Source of the DNA: UBA4615 sp046046245
GTDB taxonomy: Bacteria; Pseudomonadota; Gammaproteobacteria; Burkholderiales; Burkholderiaceae_E
Reading direction: 5' to 3'
DNA length: 64,000 bases
Assembly: GCA_046046245.1 (NCBI GenBank)
Contig: JBJOKE010000003.1
Span: forward strand, 124,001-188,000
In this document: in pieces, positions 1 through 8,119 of the stretch
Layout of the letters: each line of letters starts with the position of its first letter
How positions within the stretch are numbered: the stretch's first letter is position 1
Program-made: the position numbers and the translations under genes
The notes under the pieces: model-generated
The model's database searches: none
The model's input: only the letters and a program-made list of their open reading frames with translations
Told to the model about the DNA's origin: nothing

Positions 1-620
1 TGCGGCTGCTGGTCTACATCAAGGGCATCGGCCTGATGGCCACGCGCGGGCCGGTCGGCTGGACTGCGGCCGCGATGCCGCGCGACAAGCCGAAGTTCGC
101 CGAGAAGGGCATGCAGCTCGGCGTGAGCTCGTGGAGCCGCCTGTCGGACAACGCGAGCCCGCCGCGGATCAAGGCCGCGGCCAACTACCACAGCGCGCGG
201 CTGGTGCAGCTGCAGGCGCAGTCCGACGGCTACGACGGCGCGCTGATGCTGACGCCGACGGGCAAGGTCTCGGAGGCGCCGATCGCCTGCTTCTTCATGG
301 TCCGCGACGGCGTTCTGATCACGCCGAGCCTGACCTCCAACATCCTGGAGAGCGTGACCCGCGACACGATCATCCGGCTGTACGAGGCGTCGACCGGCCG
401 GCGCGTCGAGCAGCGCGAGGTCGACCGCAGCGAGCTCTACTTCGCCGACGAGGCCTTCGTCTGCGGCACCGGCCAGGAGATCGTCCCGGTGGTGGGCATC
501 GATCGGCTGGCGGTGGGCGACGGCGTGCCCGGGCCGGTCACGCGGGCGCTGCAGCAGCAGTACTTCGACGTGGTCCGCGGCCGGGTGCCGGACGAGCACG
601 GATGGCACACGCCGGTCTGA
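1..620 (+). CDS. Branched-chain aminotransferase-like PLP enzyme (class IV), 3' part
   Basis: The reading frame is open from the window edge, so the start codon lies upstream. The visible 205 or so residues match the large domain of fold-type IV aminotransferases (IlvE/D-amino acid aminotransferase family): the IKAAANY segment carries the PLP lysine (codon 171-173), followed by the GYDGALMLTPTGKVSE and ITPSLTSNILESVTR blocks that line the cofactor phosphate. These enzymes exchange the amino group between a branched-chain or related amino acid and a 2-oxo acid in the cytosol. The usual GTGQEI region near the C-terminus is present. Substrate cannot be told from this half. The downstream LysR gene is convergent, so it is not evidence of co-regulation. 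Confidence 0.85.
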   Translation, partial: RLLVYIKGIGLMATRGPVGWTAAAMPRDKPKFAEKGMQLGVSSWSRLSDNASPPRIKAAANYHSARLVQLQAQSDGYDGALMLTPTGKVSEAPIACFFMVRDGVLITPSLTSNILESVTRDTIIRLYEASTGRRVEQREVDRSELYFADEAFVCGTGQEIVPVVGIDRLAVGDGVPGPVTRALQQQYFDVVRGRVPDEHGWHTPV

Positions 621-695
621 GCGTCCGTCGGCCGGGCGCGGGCGGGACGGGGGGCGGCCGCGCCGGCGTCGGCGCGGCGCTCGACCGCACCGGCA

Positions 696-718
696 CCGGC
701 GGCAACGGGTGCCGCCGG
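696..718. terminator. Terminator-like hairpin between convergent genes
   Basis: Arms CCGGCGGCA (696-704) and TGCCGCCGG (710-718) pair perfectly across a 5-base loop, midway between the convergent ends of the aminotransferase and LysR genes. There is no T-run, so termination is inferred from position and stem only. Confidence 0.5.
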
Positions 719-726
719 CCGCAGGC

Positions 727-1635
727 TCAGCGCTCGCGCAGCGCGGTCCCCGCCTCGACGAGGTGGCGGATCAGCTGTTCGGTGTAGGCGGGCAGCGTTC
801 GCCGACGGGGCCGCACGAGGCTCATCTGCCGGCGCGCCCACGGGTCGGCGAGCTCCACGAGCCGCAGTCGCCGGTTCCCGTCGTAGCGTGTCGCGCAGGC
901 GCGCGGCACCACCGCGATGCCCGCCCCCGCGATCACCATCTGGCAGACCGCGTCGAAGCTGCTGACCTGGATCCGCAGGTTCACGCGCTTGCCCTGCGAC
1001 TGCGCGATGCGATCGACGAAGGTCTGGATCGAGTTGAACTGGTTCAGGCCGACGAAGCTGAAGCCGTCCAGGACCTCCGAGAGCCGGGTCCGGTCGGGCA
1101 GCGCCGGGGCGGCGTCCTGCGACGCGATCAGCACCAGCTCGTCCGGATAGAGCGGCAGCACCTCGAGCTCGTCGGACTGCACGTGCGCGGCGATCACGCC
1201 GAGGTCCGCGACGCCCTTGACCACCGAGGCCATGACCTCCTCCGACGAGCACTCGGTGAGCTCGATGTCGATCGCCGCGTGCTCGCGCAGGAACGGCGAC
1301 AGCGCGTCGGCGAGGAAGGTGTTGGTGGCGGTGCTGTTGGCCATCAGCCGGATGCTGCCCTTGACGCCCTCGGCGTAGGGCAGCAGGTCGGCGTGCAGGC
1401 AGTCGAGCTGGCGGAAGACCGCGCGCGCGTGCTCGAGCACGATCTCGCCGGCGCGGGTGAGCTGCAGCCCCTTGGCCTGGCGGATCAGCAGCGGCGTGCG
1501 CAGCGCCTCCTCGAGCTGCTTGATCCGCATGCTCGCGGCCGACGGCGACAGGAAGCTCCGCTCGGCGGCCCGCGTCAGGTGCAGCGCTTCGCCGACGTTG
1601 AGGAACAGGCGCAGGTCGGTCAGGTCGTAGTGCAT
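727..1635 (-). CDS. LysR-family transcriptional regulator
   Basis: 302 residues, the normal LysR length. The N-terminus holds the winged helix-turn-helix (LRLFLNVGEALHLTRAAERSFLSPSAASMRIKQLE, about residues 7-42) and the rest is a periplasmic-binding-like effector domain. The recognition helix contains SPSAASMRIKQLE, typical of the family. No divergent partner exists: the next gene upstream is on the same strand, so the target is unknown; the convergent aminotransferase is only a neighbour. Start ATG at 1635 fits the usual MxxDLxxLRxFL beginning. Confidence 0.9.
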   Translation of the reverse strand: MHYDLTDLRLFLNVGEALHLTRAAERSFLSPSAASMRIKQLEEALRTPLLIRQAKGLQLTRAGEIVLEHARAVFRQLDCLHADLLPYAEGVKGSIRLMANSTATNTFLADALSPFLREHAAIDIELTECSSEEVMASVVKGVADLGVIAAHVQSDELEVLPLYPDELVLIASQDAAPALPDRTRLSEVLDGFSFVGLNQFNSIQTFVDRIAQSQGKRVNLRIQVSSFDAVCQMVIAGAGIAVVPRACATRYDGNRRLRLVELADPWARRQMSLVRPRRRTLPAYTEQLIRHLVEAGTALRER

Positions 1636-1733
1636 CGCTCGCCGCGGGCCGTGCGGCGTGTCCGGAAGGCGCGCCGCGCGAAGGGAGGGCGATCATACCC
1701 CGCGACCCGGGCAGCCCCGGAGGCGGGCCGCCG

Positions 1734-1970
1734 CTACAGCACGAGCCCGTCCGCGCCCTCGGCCGCGCCGAGCGCCGGTGCCCAGATGATCACCAGCTGG
1801 TCCCGCGTCACCGTCAGCCCGACGCGCTGCGCCTCGGCCATCGCGGCGTCGAGCAACTCGGCATCGGCGAGCGACGCATGCTCGGGGCCGGTGAGGGTGA
1901 GCATCGCCGACCTCGAGTAGGCGACGACCCTGTAAGGATGTTGCGAAGCGGACGACACGGACTGCTCCAA
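1734..1970 (-). CDS. Small hypothetical protein
   Basis: 78 residues with TTG (1968-1970) as the furthest start; a GTG four codons in is an alternative. No domain recognised. The protein has a plausible mixed alpha/beta make-up (YRVVAYSRSAMLTLTG, DAAMAEAQRVGLTVTRDQLVIIWAP) rather than the Arg/Ala/Pro composition of shadow frames in this genome. The 5' end is less GC-rich than its surroundings and an inverted repeat (1969-1987) overlaps the start. Real but uncharacterised is my best reading; a non-coding region is possible. Confidence 0.45.
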   Translation of the reverse strand: MEQSVSSASQHPYRVVAYSRSAMLTLTGPEHASLADAELLDAAMAEAQRVGLTVTRDQLVIIWAPALGAAEGADGLVL

Positions 1971-1987
1971 TGGGCAGACCGCCCATT
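1969..1987. promoter_or_regulatory. Inverted repeat at the start of the small ORF
   Basis: AATGGGC (1969-1975) and GCCCATT (1981-1987) form perfect 7-bp arms around 5 bases, overlapping the TTG start of the 78-residue ORF. It could be an operator or a translation-blocking hairpin; no known motif matches. Confidence 0.3.
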
Positions 1988-2106
1988 CGCCGACGATGAT
2001 GCGCCTGCGGCCCGGCCGAGGGAAGGGGAGGGGTATTCCCGAGCGCGGGGGATCGACAGGCGGACGACGGGTGCCCCGGCCGGCGGCCGGATGCCCGGCC
2101 CGACCG

Positions 2107-3015
2107 TCAGGCCTCGGGCGTGCGGACGGCCCCTGCCGCGCGGAACCGACGCCAGTCGCCGTCGGCGATCCGGGGACCGCGCGGCAGCGTCTCGCCGGCG
2201 ACGTAGGTCCAGCACAGGCGCGTCGCCCCGCCGTCCTCCTCCGCGCGCACCAGGGTCCGGTGGTACATCCGGTCGTCTCGCGCGTAGCCGGTGAAGCCCT
2301 CGAGCGCGTCGAGCGGGCCGAGCGCGGCGGCGACGTCCTGCAGTTCGGCGACCTCGCCGCGCACGCGGTGGGCCGGGTCCAGCACCATCACCGGGTACGG
2401 CGCGCCGGTCTCGTGCAGCGACCCCGACACGCACGCGGCGGCGACGCGGCGCAGCGGCTGGTCGTGCAGCACGTGTGCGTTCGACTCGCCGCGCAGCAGC
2501 GTGCCGTAGACGAAGACCGCGTCGACGGTCAGCACGCCCGGTCGTCCGTCGGCGGCAGCGCGCAGCGGCGCCGGGTCGTGGCCGAAGCGCGCGAAGCCGC
2601 GCTCGACGGTGGCCAGGTAGTCGGCGGCGGGCGCGTGGTGCTCGCCACGGCGCGCCGCGGTCACCACGTAGGCGATCGCGGGCTGCAGGCGCCCGTCGGG
2701 CAGGATCACCTCGACCTCGCGAGGCTCGTAGGCGCCGCCCGCGACGTCTTCCTTGCGGTCGAGCGCGGCCCAGCCCTGCGGGCTCGGGTCGATCAGCGCG
2801 CCCTGCACCAGGCTCCCCCTGCTCGGACGCACGTCGAGCGCGCCGGCCTGCCGGCGCTGCGAGCGGTAGCCGAAGGACAGCGCGTGGTCGGGCAGCAGCG
2901 CCGGGCCGACGGTGCGGCAGTGCGAGGCGTCGAGGCCGTGGGCGGCGAGCCAGGACGCGAGTTCGGCATCGCAGAGGTTGGAGCCGTAGGCGAAGCAGGG
3001 TCGGTCGGCACGCAT
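2107..3015 (-). CDS. Tandem gamma-glutamylcyclotransferase-fold protein
   Basis: 302 residues containing two copies of the GGCT/AIG2 beta-barrel fold. The N-terminal copy begins PCFAYGSNL (YGSN substrate loop) and the C-terminal copy has VFVYGTLLRGE (YGTL loop, near residue 165) with a later LDALEGFTGY segment and an MYHRTLV strand. GGCT-family enzymes cyclise gamma-glutamyl amines to 5-oxoproline and a free amine. Usual members have one domain of about 120-180 residues, so this is a fusion. Which copy is active is not clear; the first copy has LDRKED at the position of the LDxxEG acid segment. Followed 34 bases on by the MazG-like gene's stop region upstream, so possibly a small operon (3424 to 2107). 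Confidence 0.75.
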   Translation of the reverse strand: MRADRPCFAYGSNLCDAELASWLAAHGLDASHCRTVGPALLPDHALSFGYRSQRRQAGALDVRPSRGSLVQGALIDPSPQGWAALDRKEDVAGGAYEPREVEVILPDGRLQPAIAYVVTAARRGEHHAPAADYLATVERGFARFGHDPAPLRAAADGRPGVLTVDAVFVYGTLLRGESNAHVLHDQPLRRVAAACVSGSLHETGAPYPVMVLDPAHRVRGEVAELQDVAAALGPLDALEGFTGYARDDRMYHRTLVRAEEDGGATRLCWTYVAGETLPRGPRIADGDWRRFRAAGAVRTPEA

Positions 3016-3049
3016 GGCGTCTCGGGGCGGGCAGGCGTCGGACGCCGGC

Positions 3050-3424
3050 TCAGAGCCGGTCGTACTTGTCGTGGCGGCCGCGGGCCTTGTCCACCGGGTA
3101 GCGCGCCGCGTTCAGCGCCATCTTGCGACGCGCGGCCTCGGCGAGGTCGACGTCGAGCCGGTCGGCCAGCCGCACGAGGTAGAGCAGCACGTCGGCGAGC
3201 TCGAGGCGCACCGCCTCGAGGGTCTCGGGCGGCAGCGCGGCGGCCTCGGACTCGGCCTCGGTCAGCCACTGGAAGGGCTCGAGCAGCTCGCCGGCCTCGA
3301 CGACGAGGGCGGCGGCGAGGCTCTTGGGGGCATGGAAGCGGTCCCAGTCGCGCTCGGCGGCGAACGCGCGCAGCGCGTCGCGCAGCTCGACGAGCGGGTC
3401 GCGGTCGGGGGACGGAGCACTCAT
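3050..3424 (-). CDS. MazG-like nucleotide pyrophosphohydrolase (dCTPase-type)
   Basis: 124 residues of the all-alpha NTP pyrophosphatase family (RS21-C6/DCTPP1 branch). The metal-binding pattern is visible as E43-xx-E46 in VVEAGELLEPFQW and E75-xx-D78 in LELADVLLYLVRLADRL, followed by the KMxxNxxRYPV tail common to this branch. Such enzymes hydrolyse non-canonical or surplus (d)NTPs to NMP and pyrophosphate in the cytosol, cleaning the nucleotide pool. Transcribed just ahead of the tandem GGCT gene with a 34-base gap. Confidence 0.85.
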   Translation of the reverse strand: MSAPSPDRDPLVELRDALRAFAAERDWDRFHAPKSLAAALVVEAGELLEPFQWLTEAESEAAALPPETLEAVRLELADVLLYLVRLADRLDVDLAEAARRKMALNAARYPVDKARGRHDKYDRL

Positions 3425-3496
3425 CGGAACACCCTACCACGGCGCGGACGACGGCCGCGCCGGTCCTCGGGCCGGTTCACCGCCGGCCCGCGCGCT

Positions 3497-3850
3497 TCAG
3501 AACGTGAGCACCTTGTCGGCCTCGACGGTGGCCTTCGCGAGCTCGCCGAGCGTGCCGATCCGCGTGCCGGGGATCAGCGGCAGCTCGGCCAGGCCGCGCG
3601 CGAGCGCGCAGGTCCGGCAGACGATGATCGGCACGCCGTGCTCGACCAGCGTCTCGACCATGCCCTGCAGGCCGTTGCCGGCGCCGTCGACCTGGTTGGG
3701 CAGCGCGAGCACGGTGGCGTCGGACATCAGGAACACCGTGAGTCCGGGCCGCTCGTCGAGGCCGGCGAGCGCGCTCGCGACGCGCAGGGCGGACAGGCAG
3801 CGCTCGCTGCCGTAGGGCGGTGCGTGGACGACGACGAGGATCTTCTGCAT
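3497..3850 (-). CDS. DsrE-family protein
   Basis: 117 residues. The start ILVVVHAPPYGSERCLSALRVA and the VFLMSDATVLAL strand are typical of DsrE/DsrF/YchN small alpha/beta proteins, several of which relay sulfur. Two cysteines, C78 and C81 in VCRTCALARG, sit where family members carry the reactive cysteine of the xCGTC-type loop. No sulfur-oxidation or tusBCD genes are adjacent, so a specific role cannot be given; a single-gene DsrE is common in proteobacteria. Confidence 0.8.
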   Translation of the reverse strand: MQKILVVVHAPPYGSERCLSALRVASALAGLDERPGLTVFLMSDATVLALPNQVDGAGNGLQGMVETLVEHGVPIIVCRTCALARGLAELPLIPGTRIGTLGELAKATVEADKVLTF

Positions 3851-3951
3851 GGGGTCTCCGGATCGGGCGGCCGTGCAGCGGGATCGCCGGGCGCGCCGGA
3901 GGTCGATCCTAACCGGACCGGCGGATCGGGCGCCCGAACCGGATCAGGGCA

Positions 3952-3968
3952 CGCCGCGGTTCGCGGCG
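3952..3968 (-). terminator. Hairpin after the coiled-coil gene
   Basis: CGCCGCG (3952-3958) and CGCGGCG (3962-3968) are perfect 7-bp arms with a GTT loop, 10 bases past the stop of the gene at 3979-4701. No T-run follows. Confidence 0.4.
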
Positions 3969-3978
3969 CGTCGCGGGC

Positions 3979-4701
3979 TCAGCGCAAGGCGAAGGCCGCG
4001 GCGAGCCCGGCGATCTGCGCGAGGCCGAGGCCGACGCCGATCGCGACGGCCAGCCGCCGCTGCCGCTCGATGCGCCGCGCCGCGGCGCGCTCGATCCGCT
4101 CGAGGCGGCGCTCGAGGTCGATCCGCACCTCGCGGACCACCTGCTCGACGTCCTCGCGCAGCCTCAGGTTCGCGGCGACCGACACGCGGCCCATCGCCTC
4201 GAACTGCTCGCGCTGGCCCACCGACACGGCGCGCAGCGCGGTGACCACCCCGTCGAGATCCTCGCGGCAACCGGCGAGCTCCTGCGCGGTCGCGGCGATG
4301 CGCGGATCCGCGGCCCGGTCGCGGGGTATCTCGGCATCGATCCGGGCCTGCAGCACCGCGAGGCCGTCGTGCAGCCAGCGGCGCAGGTCGGCGCGCTGCG
4401 CCGCGAGCTCGTCGCGCACCTCCTGGGCCTGCTGGCGGTGCAGCGCCACACAGTCCTCGAGGCGGCGGTTCAGGTCGATGCCGGCCGGGGCGTCGTCGGC
4501 CGGGGTGTCATCGACGCAGAAGGGGTCGGGCGCGTCGAGCCGCGCGAGCAGGCGCTCGATCCGGCCGTCGACGTCGGCGAGGCCGAGCGGCGGGACCGCG
4601 AAGAGCGCCGGGCCGGCCGGTGGCGCGCTCCCGTCGCCGGGAACCGCCGCGTCGACCCGTTGCCCCGTCTCGTGCCGCACCTCGTCCCACACCGCTGCCA
4701 T
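3979..4701 (-). CDS. Hypothetical tail-anchored coiled-coil protein
   Basis: 240 residues from the ATG at 4701, preceded by a GGGGAA ribosome binding site; an in-frame ATG at 4722 is less well placed. Residues about 75-210 are long charged helices (RRLEDCVALHRQQAQEV, LRLREDVEQVVREVRIDLERRLERIE) that should form coiled coil, and the last 22 residues (AVAIGVGLGLAQIAGLAAAFA) are one hydrophobic segment. The layout suggests a cytosolic coiled coil anchored by its C-terminus in the inner membrane. No family recognised. A hairpin follows the stop. Confidence 0.6.
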   Translation of the reverse strand: MAAVWDEVRHETGQRVDAAVPGDGSAPPAGPALFAVPPLGLADVDGRIERLLARLDAPDPFCVDDTPADDAPAGIDLNRRLEDCVALHRQQAQEVRDELAAQRADLRRWLHDGLAVLQARIDAEIPRDRAADPRIAATAQELAGCREDLDGVVTALRAVSVGQREQFEAMGRVSVAANLRLREDVEQVVREVRIDLERRLERIERAAARRIERQRRLAVAIGVGLGLAQIAGLAAAFALR

Positions 4702-4830
4702 CGCCGTTCCCCGTCCATGCACGCCGACCGGCGCCGCCGCCCCACCGGAGGCGGCTTGCGCGCGCCCGGCCGGCGTGCGCGGGCCGGGCTCGATGCAGGC
4801 TGACGCGGACGACGGGACCCGACCAACCGG

Positions 4831-4852
4831 CGCGGTCGAACGGTCGACCGCG
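4831..4852. repeat. Inverted repeat in the 4702-4999 gap
   Basis: CGCGGTCGA (4831-4839) and TCGACCGCG (4844-4852) are perfect 9-bp arms with a 4-base centre. It lies in the longest gene-free stretch, between the divergent coiled-coil and NIPSNAP genes, so it could be an operator for either. Nothing else is evident in this gap apart from the ribosome binding site at its right end. Confidence 0.35.
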
Positions 4853-4999
4853 ACCGCCCGGCGGCCTCAAGTCCGTGACGGAAACCCTTGGCGCCCCGGG
4901 CGCCGGGCCGGGCGGGGTGCCGGAACGCCCGGTCGACGCGGCCCGCCCGCGATGCGATGCTCGGTGCGATCCCGCCCGTCCACGACACGAAGGAGACCC

Positions 5000-5317
5000 A
5001 TGGCGATCTTCGAGCTGCGCACCTACGACATCGTCGTCGGCAAGATGGCCGACTGCGTCGCGCTGTACCAGGCCGAGGGCTGGCCCGCGCTGCAGAAGCA
5101 TCCGCCGCGGCTGGTCGGCTACTTCACCGGCGACGTGGGCGCGATGAACCAGATCGTCCACCTCTGGAAGTTCGAGGACGACGCCGACCGGCGCGCGTTC
5201 TGGAAGGCCGTGTTCTCCGACCCCGCGTTCATGGCCTTCGCCACGAAGTTCCGCCCGCTGATCCGCGAGCAGCAGAACAAGCTGCTGCTGGCCGCGCCCT
5301 GGGGCCCGACGCCGTGA
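5000..5317 (+). CDS. NIPSNAP-family protein
   Basis: 105 residues from the ATG at 5000, set by a clear AGGAG at 4991. The opening IFELRTYDIVVGKMADCVALYQAEGWPAL and the IVHLWKFEDDADRRAFWKAVFSDPAF block are diagnostic of NIPSNAP proteins, a ferredoxin-like alpha/beta barrel fold of unknown chemistry that often sits beside degradation or transport genes. Followed 16 bases on by the MFS gene, so probably co-transcribed with it. Confidence 0.85.
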   Translation: MAIFELRTYDIVVGKMADCVALYQAEGWPALQKHPPRLVGYFTGDVGAMNQIVHLWKFEDDADRRAFWKAVFSDPAFMAFATKFRPLIREQQNKLLLAAPWGPTP

Positions 5318-5333
5318 CGCACGCCGCGCCGCG

Positions 5334-6728
5334 GTGACGGCGCCGGGCCTGCGGCCGGCCTGGCCCGGCCTCGCGGTGGTGGGGCTGGGCGCGTCGATCG
5401 TGCCGCTGGATTTCGCGGTGAACCTGGCGTTCCCCGCGATCACCGCGGCGTTCGAGCTGCCGACCGACGCGATCCGCTGGGTCGCGGTCTGCTACGTGCT
5501 GGTCTACGGCAGCCTGATGCTGGGCTTCGGCGCGCTCGGCGACCGGATCGGCTACCTGAGGGTGTTCCGCGCGGGGCTCGCGCTCGGCGCGCTGGCCTTC
5601 GCGGCGTGCGCGCTCGCGCCCTCGTTCGCGTGGCTGCTCGCGGCGCGCGTGCTGCAGGGCGTGTCGGTGGCGCTCACCGTCGCCTGCGCGCCGGCGATCG
5701 CGACGCTGCTGGTCGACGAGGCGCGGCGCACCCGTGCGCTGTCGGCCTACGGCAGCCTGCAGGCGGCCGCGGGCGTGGTGGCGCCGGTGATCGGCGGCGC
5801 CGCGGTCGCCTGGCTGGGCTGGCCGGGCGTCTTCTCGTTCCGCGTGCCGGTGGTGCTGCTCGCGCTGGCCGGCACCTCGTGGCTCGCCGGCGCGGCCGGC
5901 CGGCAGTCGCGGCGCTCGGACCGCGCGTTCGACGCGGGCGGCTCCGCGATGCTGGCCGCGGCGGTCGCGCTGCTGCTGCTCGCCCCGGCGCTGCTCGGCG
6001 GCGGCGGGTCGCCGGAGGCGGCGGTGGCGGCTGCGGTCGCGGGCGCGGCGACGATGGCCGGATTCGTGCGCCGGGAATCGCGTTCGCCGGCGCCCTTCCT
6101 GCCGCCCGAGGTCGCGCGCGACGGCGACTTCCTGATGCTCAACGCGGCGGCCTGCGCGGTGCAGTGCGCGAGCTTCGCCGCGCCGCTGACGGTGCCCTAC
6201 TTCCTGCTGGGCGCCGCGGGCTGGACACCGCAGGCGAGCGGCGCGCTGCTGTCGACCTGGGCGATGGGCATGCTCGCCGGCTCGTGGGCGGCAGCGCCGT
6301 CGGTGACCGCGCTGGGTGCGCGACGCGCGGCGATCGCGGGCACCGTGGTCGCGGCCGCGGGTCTCGCCGGACTGGCCGCGTGGACGGCCGCGCCGCCGGC
6401 CCCATGGATGGTCGCGACGCTCGCGCTGCAGGGCGCGGGCCTCGGCCTGTTCCAGGTCGCGCACGCCGACGGCGTGGTCGCGGCGCTGCCGCCCACCTCG
6501 CGCGGCGTGGCCGGCAGTCTCACGATGGTGGCCCGCACGGTGGGCGTGGTGGTGGGGGCCACCGCCTGGCTCGGGCTGATGCGGCGCCACGAGGCGCCGG
6601 GCCTCGACGCGGCCGCCGCGGCGGCCGCGACGGCCGAGGGCTTCGGCACGGTGGCGCAGGCGGCCGCCGCCCTGCTCGCGGCGACGCTCGCGGCCTGGGG
6701 GCTGCAGGCGCTGGCGCGACGTCGCTGA
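5334..6728 (+). CDS. MFS transporter
   Basis: 464 residues, GTG start at 5334. The sequence is a run of hydrophobic helices with an MFS loop 2-3 motif (GALGDRIGYLRVF) and a motif-B-like helix 4 (RVLQGVSVALTVACAPAIATLL). Length and a probable 14-helix count suggest the DHA2-type proton-driven efflux group. It should sit in the inner membrane and export a small molecule; the substrate is not indicated. Starts 16 bases after the NIPSNAP stop and ends 11 bases from the convergent KKPA-tail gene. Confidence 0.85.
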   Translation: MTAPGLRPAWPGLAVVGLGASIVPLDFAVNLAFPAITAAFELPTDAIRWVAVCYVLVYGSLMLGFGALGDRIGYLRVFRAGLALGALAFAACALAPSFAWLLAARVLQGVSVALTVACAPAIATLLVDEARRTRALSAYGSLQAAAGVVAPVIGGAAVAWLGWPGVFSFRVPVVLLALAGTSWLAGAAGRQSRRSDRAFDAGGSAMLAAAVALLLLAPALLGGGGSPEAAVAAAVAGAATMAGFVRRESRSPAPFLPPEVARDGDFLMLNAAACAVQCASFAAPLTVPYFLLGAAGWTPQASGALLSTWAMGMLAGSWAAAPSVTALGARRAAIAGTVVAAAGLAGLAAWTAAPPAPWMVATLALQGAGLGLFQVAHADGVVAALPPTSRGVAGSLTMVARTVGVVVGATAWLGLMRRHEAPGLDAAAAAAATAEGFGTVAQAAAALLAATLAAWGLQALARRR

Positions 6729-6739
6729 CGGACGGCGGA

Positions 6740-8119
6740 TTACTTCGTCGCGGGCTTCCGGGCGGCGGGCTTCTTCGCGACCGGTGTCTTGGATGCGGGC
6801 TTCTTCGAGGCGGGCTTCTTGGTCGCGGGCTTCTTGGCCGCGGGCTTCTTCGAGGCGGGCTTCTTGGCCGCGGGCGTCTCGGCTGCCGGCGTCTTCGCCG
6901 CAGGAGGTTTCGCCGCCGGCGCCTCCACCCTCAGCCACTCCTGCGCGAACCGCCTGAGCGACGACGGCGGCGTGTCGTCCGACACCTGCATCTCGAAGTC
7001 GTCGACGAAGCCGTTCCACAGGTCGACCAGGTCCTCGTGGAACGCGTGCGGCGCGTTCGCGTCGAGCCATGCGCGCACCGCGCCCTCCTCGGGCAGCGCC
7101 TCGGCCGCGCGGCGCAGCAACCCCTGCGCGACGGCCACGGACAGCGGCAGCGTCGGCGCCTCGCCGAGCGCACCGGCGAGCATCACGGTCAGCAGCGTCT
7201 CGTCGTCGCTGCGGCCGCCGGTCACCGCCAGCCAGTGCGAGGTCGCCTCGGCCTCGAACGCGTCGACCTCGTCGAGCGCGGAGTCGGGGAACACCAGGCG
7301 ACCGGTCAGCCGTCCGCCCGGTCCGTCGAGGTTGCCCGAGACGAGCTGGTGGACGGGCGCGTCGGCGTCGAGGACGATCTCCATCAGCGCCGCCGCGCCC
7401 TCGCGCCAGATCGTGTCGACGATCGGCCGGTAGGCCTCGGGCACGCCCGCCGGCAGCTCGGCGAAGCGCTCCGGGAAGCGGCGCGCCCGCTCGAGCACCT
7501 GCTCGAGGCCGCGCAGGTCCTTCACCCAGGCCCGTTCGGGCGCGTAGGCGAGGATCATCAGCGCGGTCATCACGTAGGGCTCGGCGCTCTCGGGGTCGAG
7601 GTCGGGCCCGGTGTTGCCGAGCACCGCGCGCAGCGCGCGCGCAGCACCGAAGCGCCGTCGCCGCTCGGCCGCTGAGCGCTCGATCGCGGCCCACTCGGCG
7701 TAGGGCAGCTGCGCCCAGTGCGCGACCACCTCGGCGTCGAATCGGCGCAGCGTCGCGGGCTCGAGCTCGTCGGGGTCCTCGCCCTGCTGCAGCGCGAGCA
7801 CGCGCTTGATCGCCTGCGACGCCCCCTTGGTGTGGAAGAGCAGCCCGTTCTCGGCGATCGAGCGCGCCGCGAGCGCGACGTCGCCGCCGCTCACCTTGTG
7901 CAGGTGCAGGTTCACCAGCCCCAGCATCGCGCGCATCGCCCGCTCGAGGTCGTCGCGCAGGTGCTCGGTGCCGAGCACGGCGGCGATCCGGCGCATTCCG
8001 CGCACGCCCTCGGCGAGCAGCGCCTCGCGCCGCTCGGGGTCGATCCGCCCCTCGCGGACGCCGTGCGACCAGGCGCGCTCGAAGAGCGTGCGGGCGTCGT
8101 GGCGGGCGACGGCGGTCAC
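6740..8119 (-). CDS. Unrecognised helical protein with KKPA-repeat tail, J-domain operon
   Basis: 459 residues from the GTG at 8119; that GTGA overlaps the stop of the preceding gene by 4 bases, which fixes the start. Residues 1 to about 400 look alpha-helical and acidic with no recognised domain. The last 55 or so residues are an Ala/Lys/Pro repeat of the KKPA(S/A/T) type, like the tails of AlgP and histone H1-like bacterial proteins, which bind DNA or RNA through charge. Last gene of the four-gene J-domain operon. The body could be a client-binding or scaffolding domain; nothing in the sequence shows an enzyme. Confidence 0.7.
   Translation of the reverse strand: MTAVARHDARTLFERAWSHGVREGRIDPERREALLAEGVRGMRRIAAVLGTEHLRDDLERAMRAMLGLVNLHLHKVSGGDVALAARSIAENGLLFHTKGASQAIKRVLALQQGEDPDELEPATLRRFDAEVVAHWAQLPYAEWAAIERSAAERRRRFGAARALRAVLGNTGPDLDPESAEPYVMTALMILAYAPERAWVKDLRGLEQVLERARRFPERFAELPAGVPEAYRPIVDTIWREGAAALMEIVLDADAPVHQLVSGNLDGPGGRLTGRLVFPDSALDEVDAFEAEATSHWLAVTGGRSDDETLLTVMLAGALGEAPTLPLSVAVAQGLLRRAAEALPEEGAVRAWLDANAPHAFHEDLVDLWNGFVDDFEMQVSDDTPPSSLRRFAQEWLRVEAPAAKPPAAKTPAAETPAAKKPASKKPAAKKPATKKPASKKPASKTPVAKKPAARKPATK
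6750..6905 (-). repeat. 15-bp tandem repeats encoding KKPA units
   Basis: About ten imperfect copies of a 15-base unit (GCGGGCTTCTTSGNN on the plus strand, clearest from 6795 to 6869) encode the five-residue KKPA(S/A/T) repeat of the minus-strand gene. Copies at 6795 and 6840 are identical, indicating recent repeat expansion. It is coding, not a CRISPR. Confidence 0.7.

Noticed and set aside
6750..6905. Regularly spaced repeats considered as CRISPR or minisatellite regulation
   Set aside because: Unit is 15 bases with no spacers and encodes the in-frame KKPA tail.
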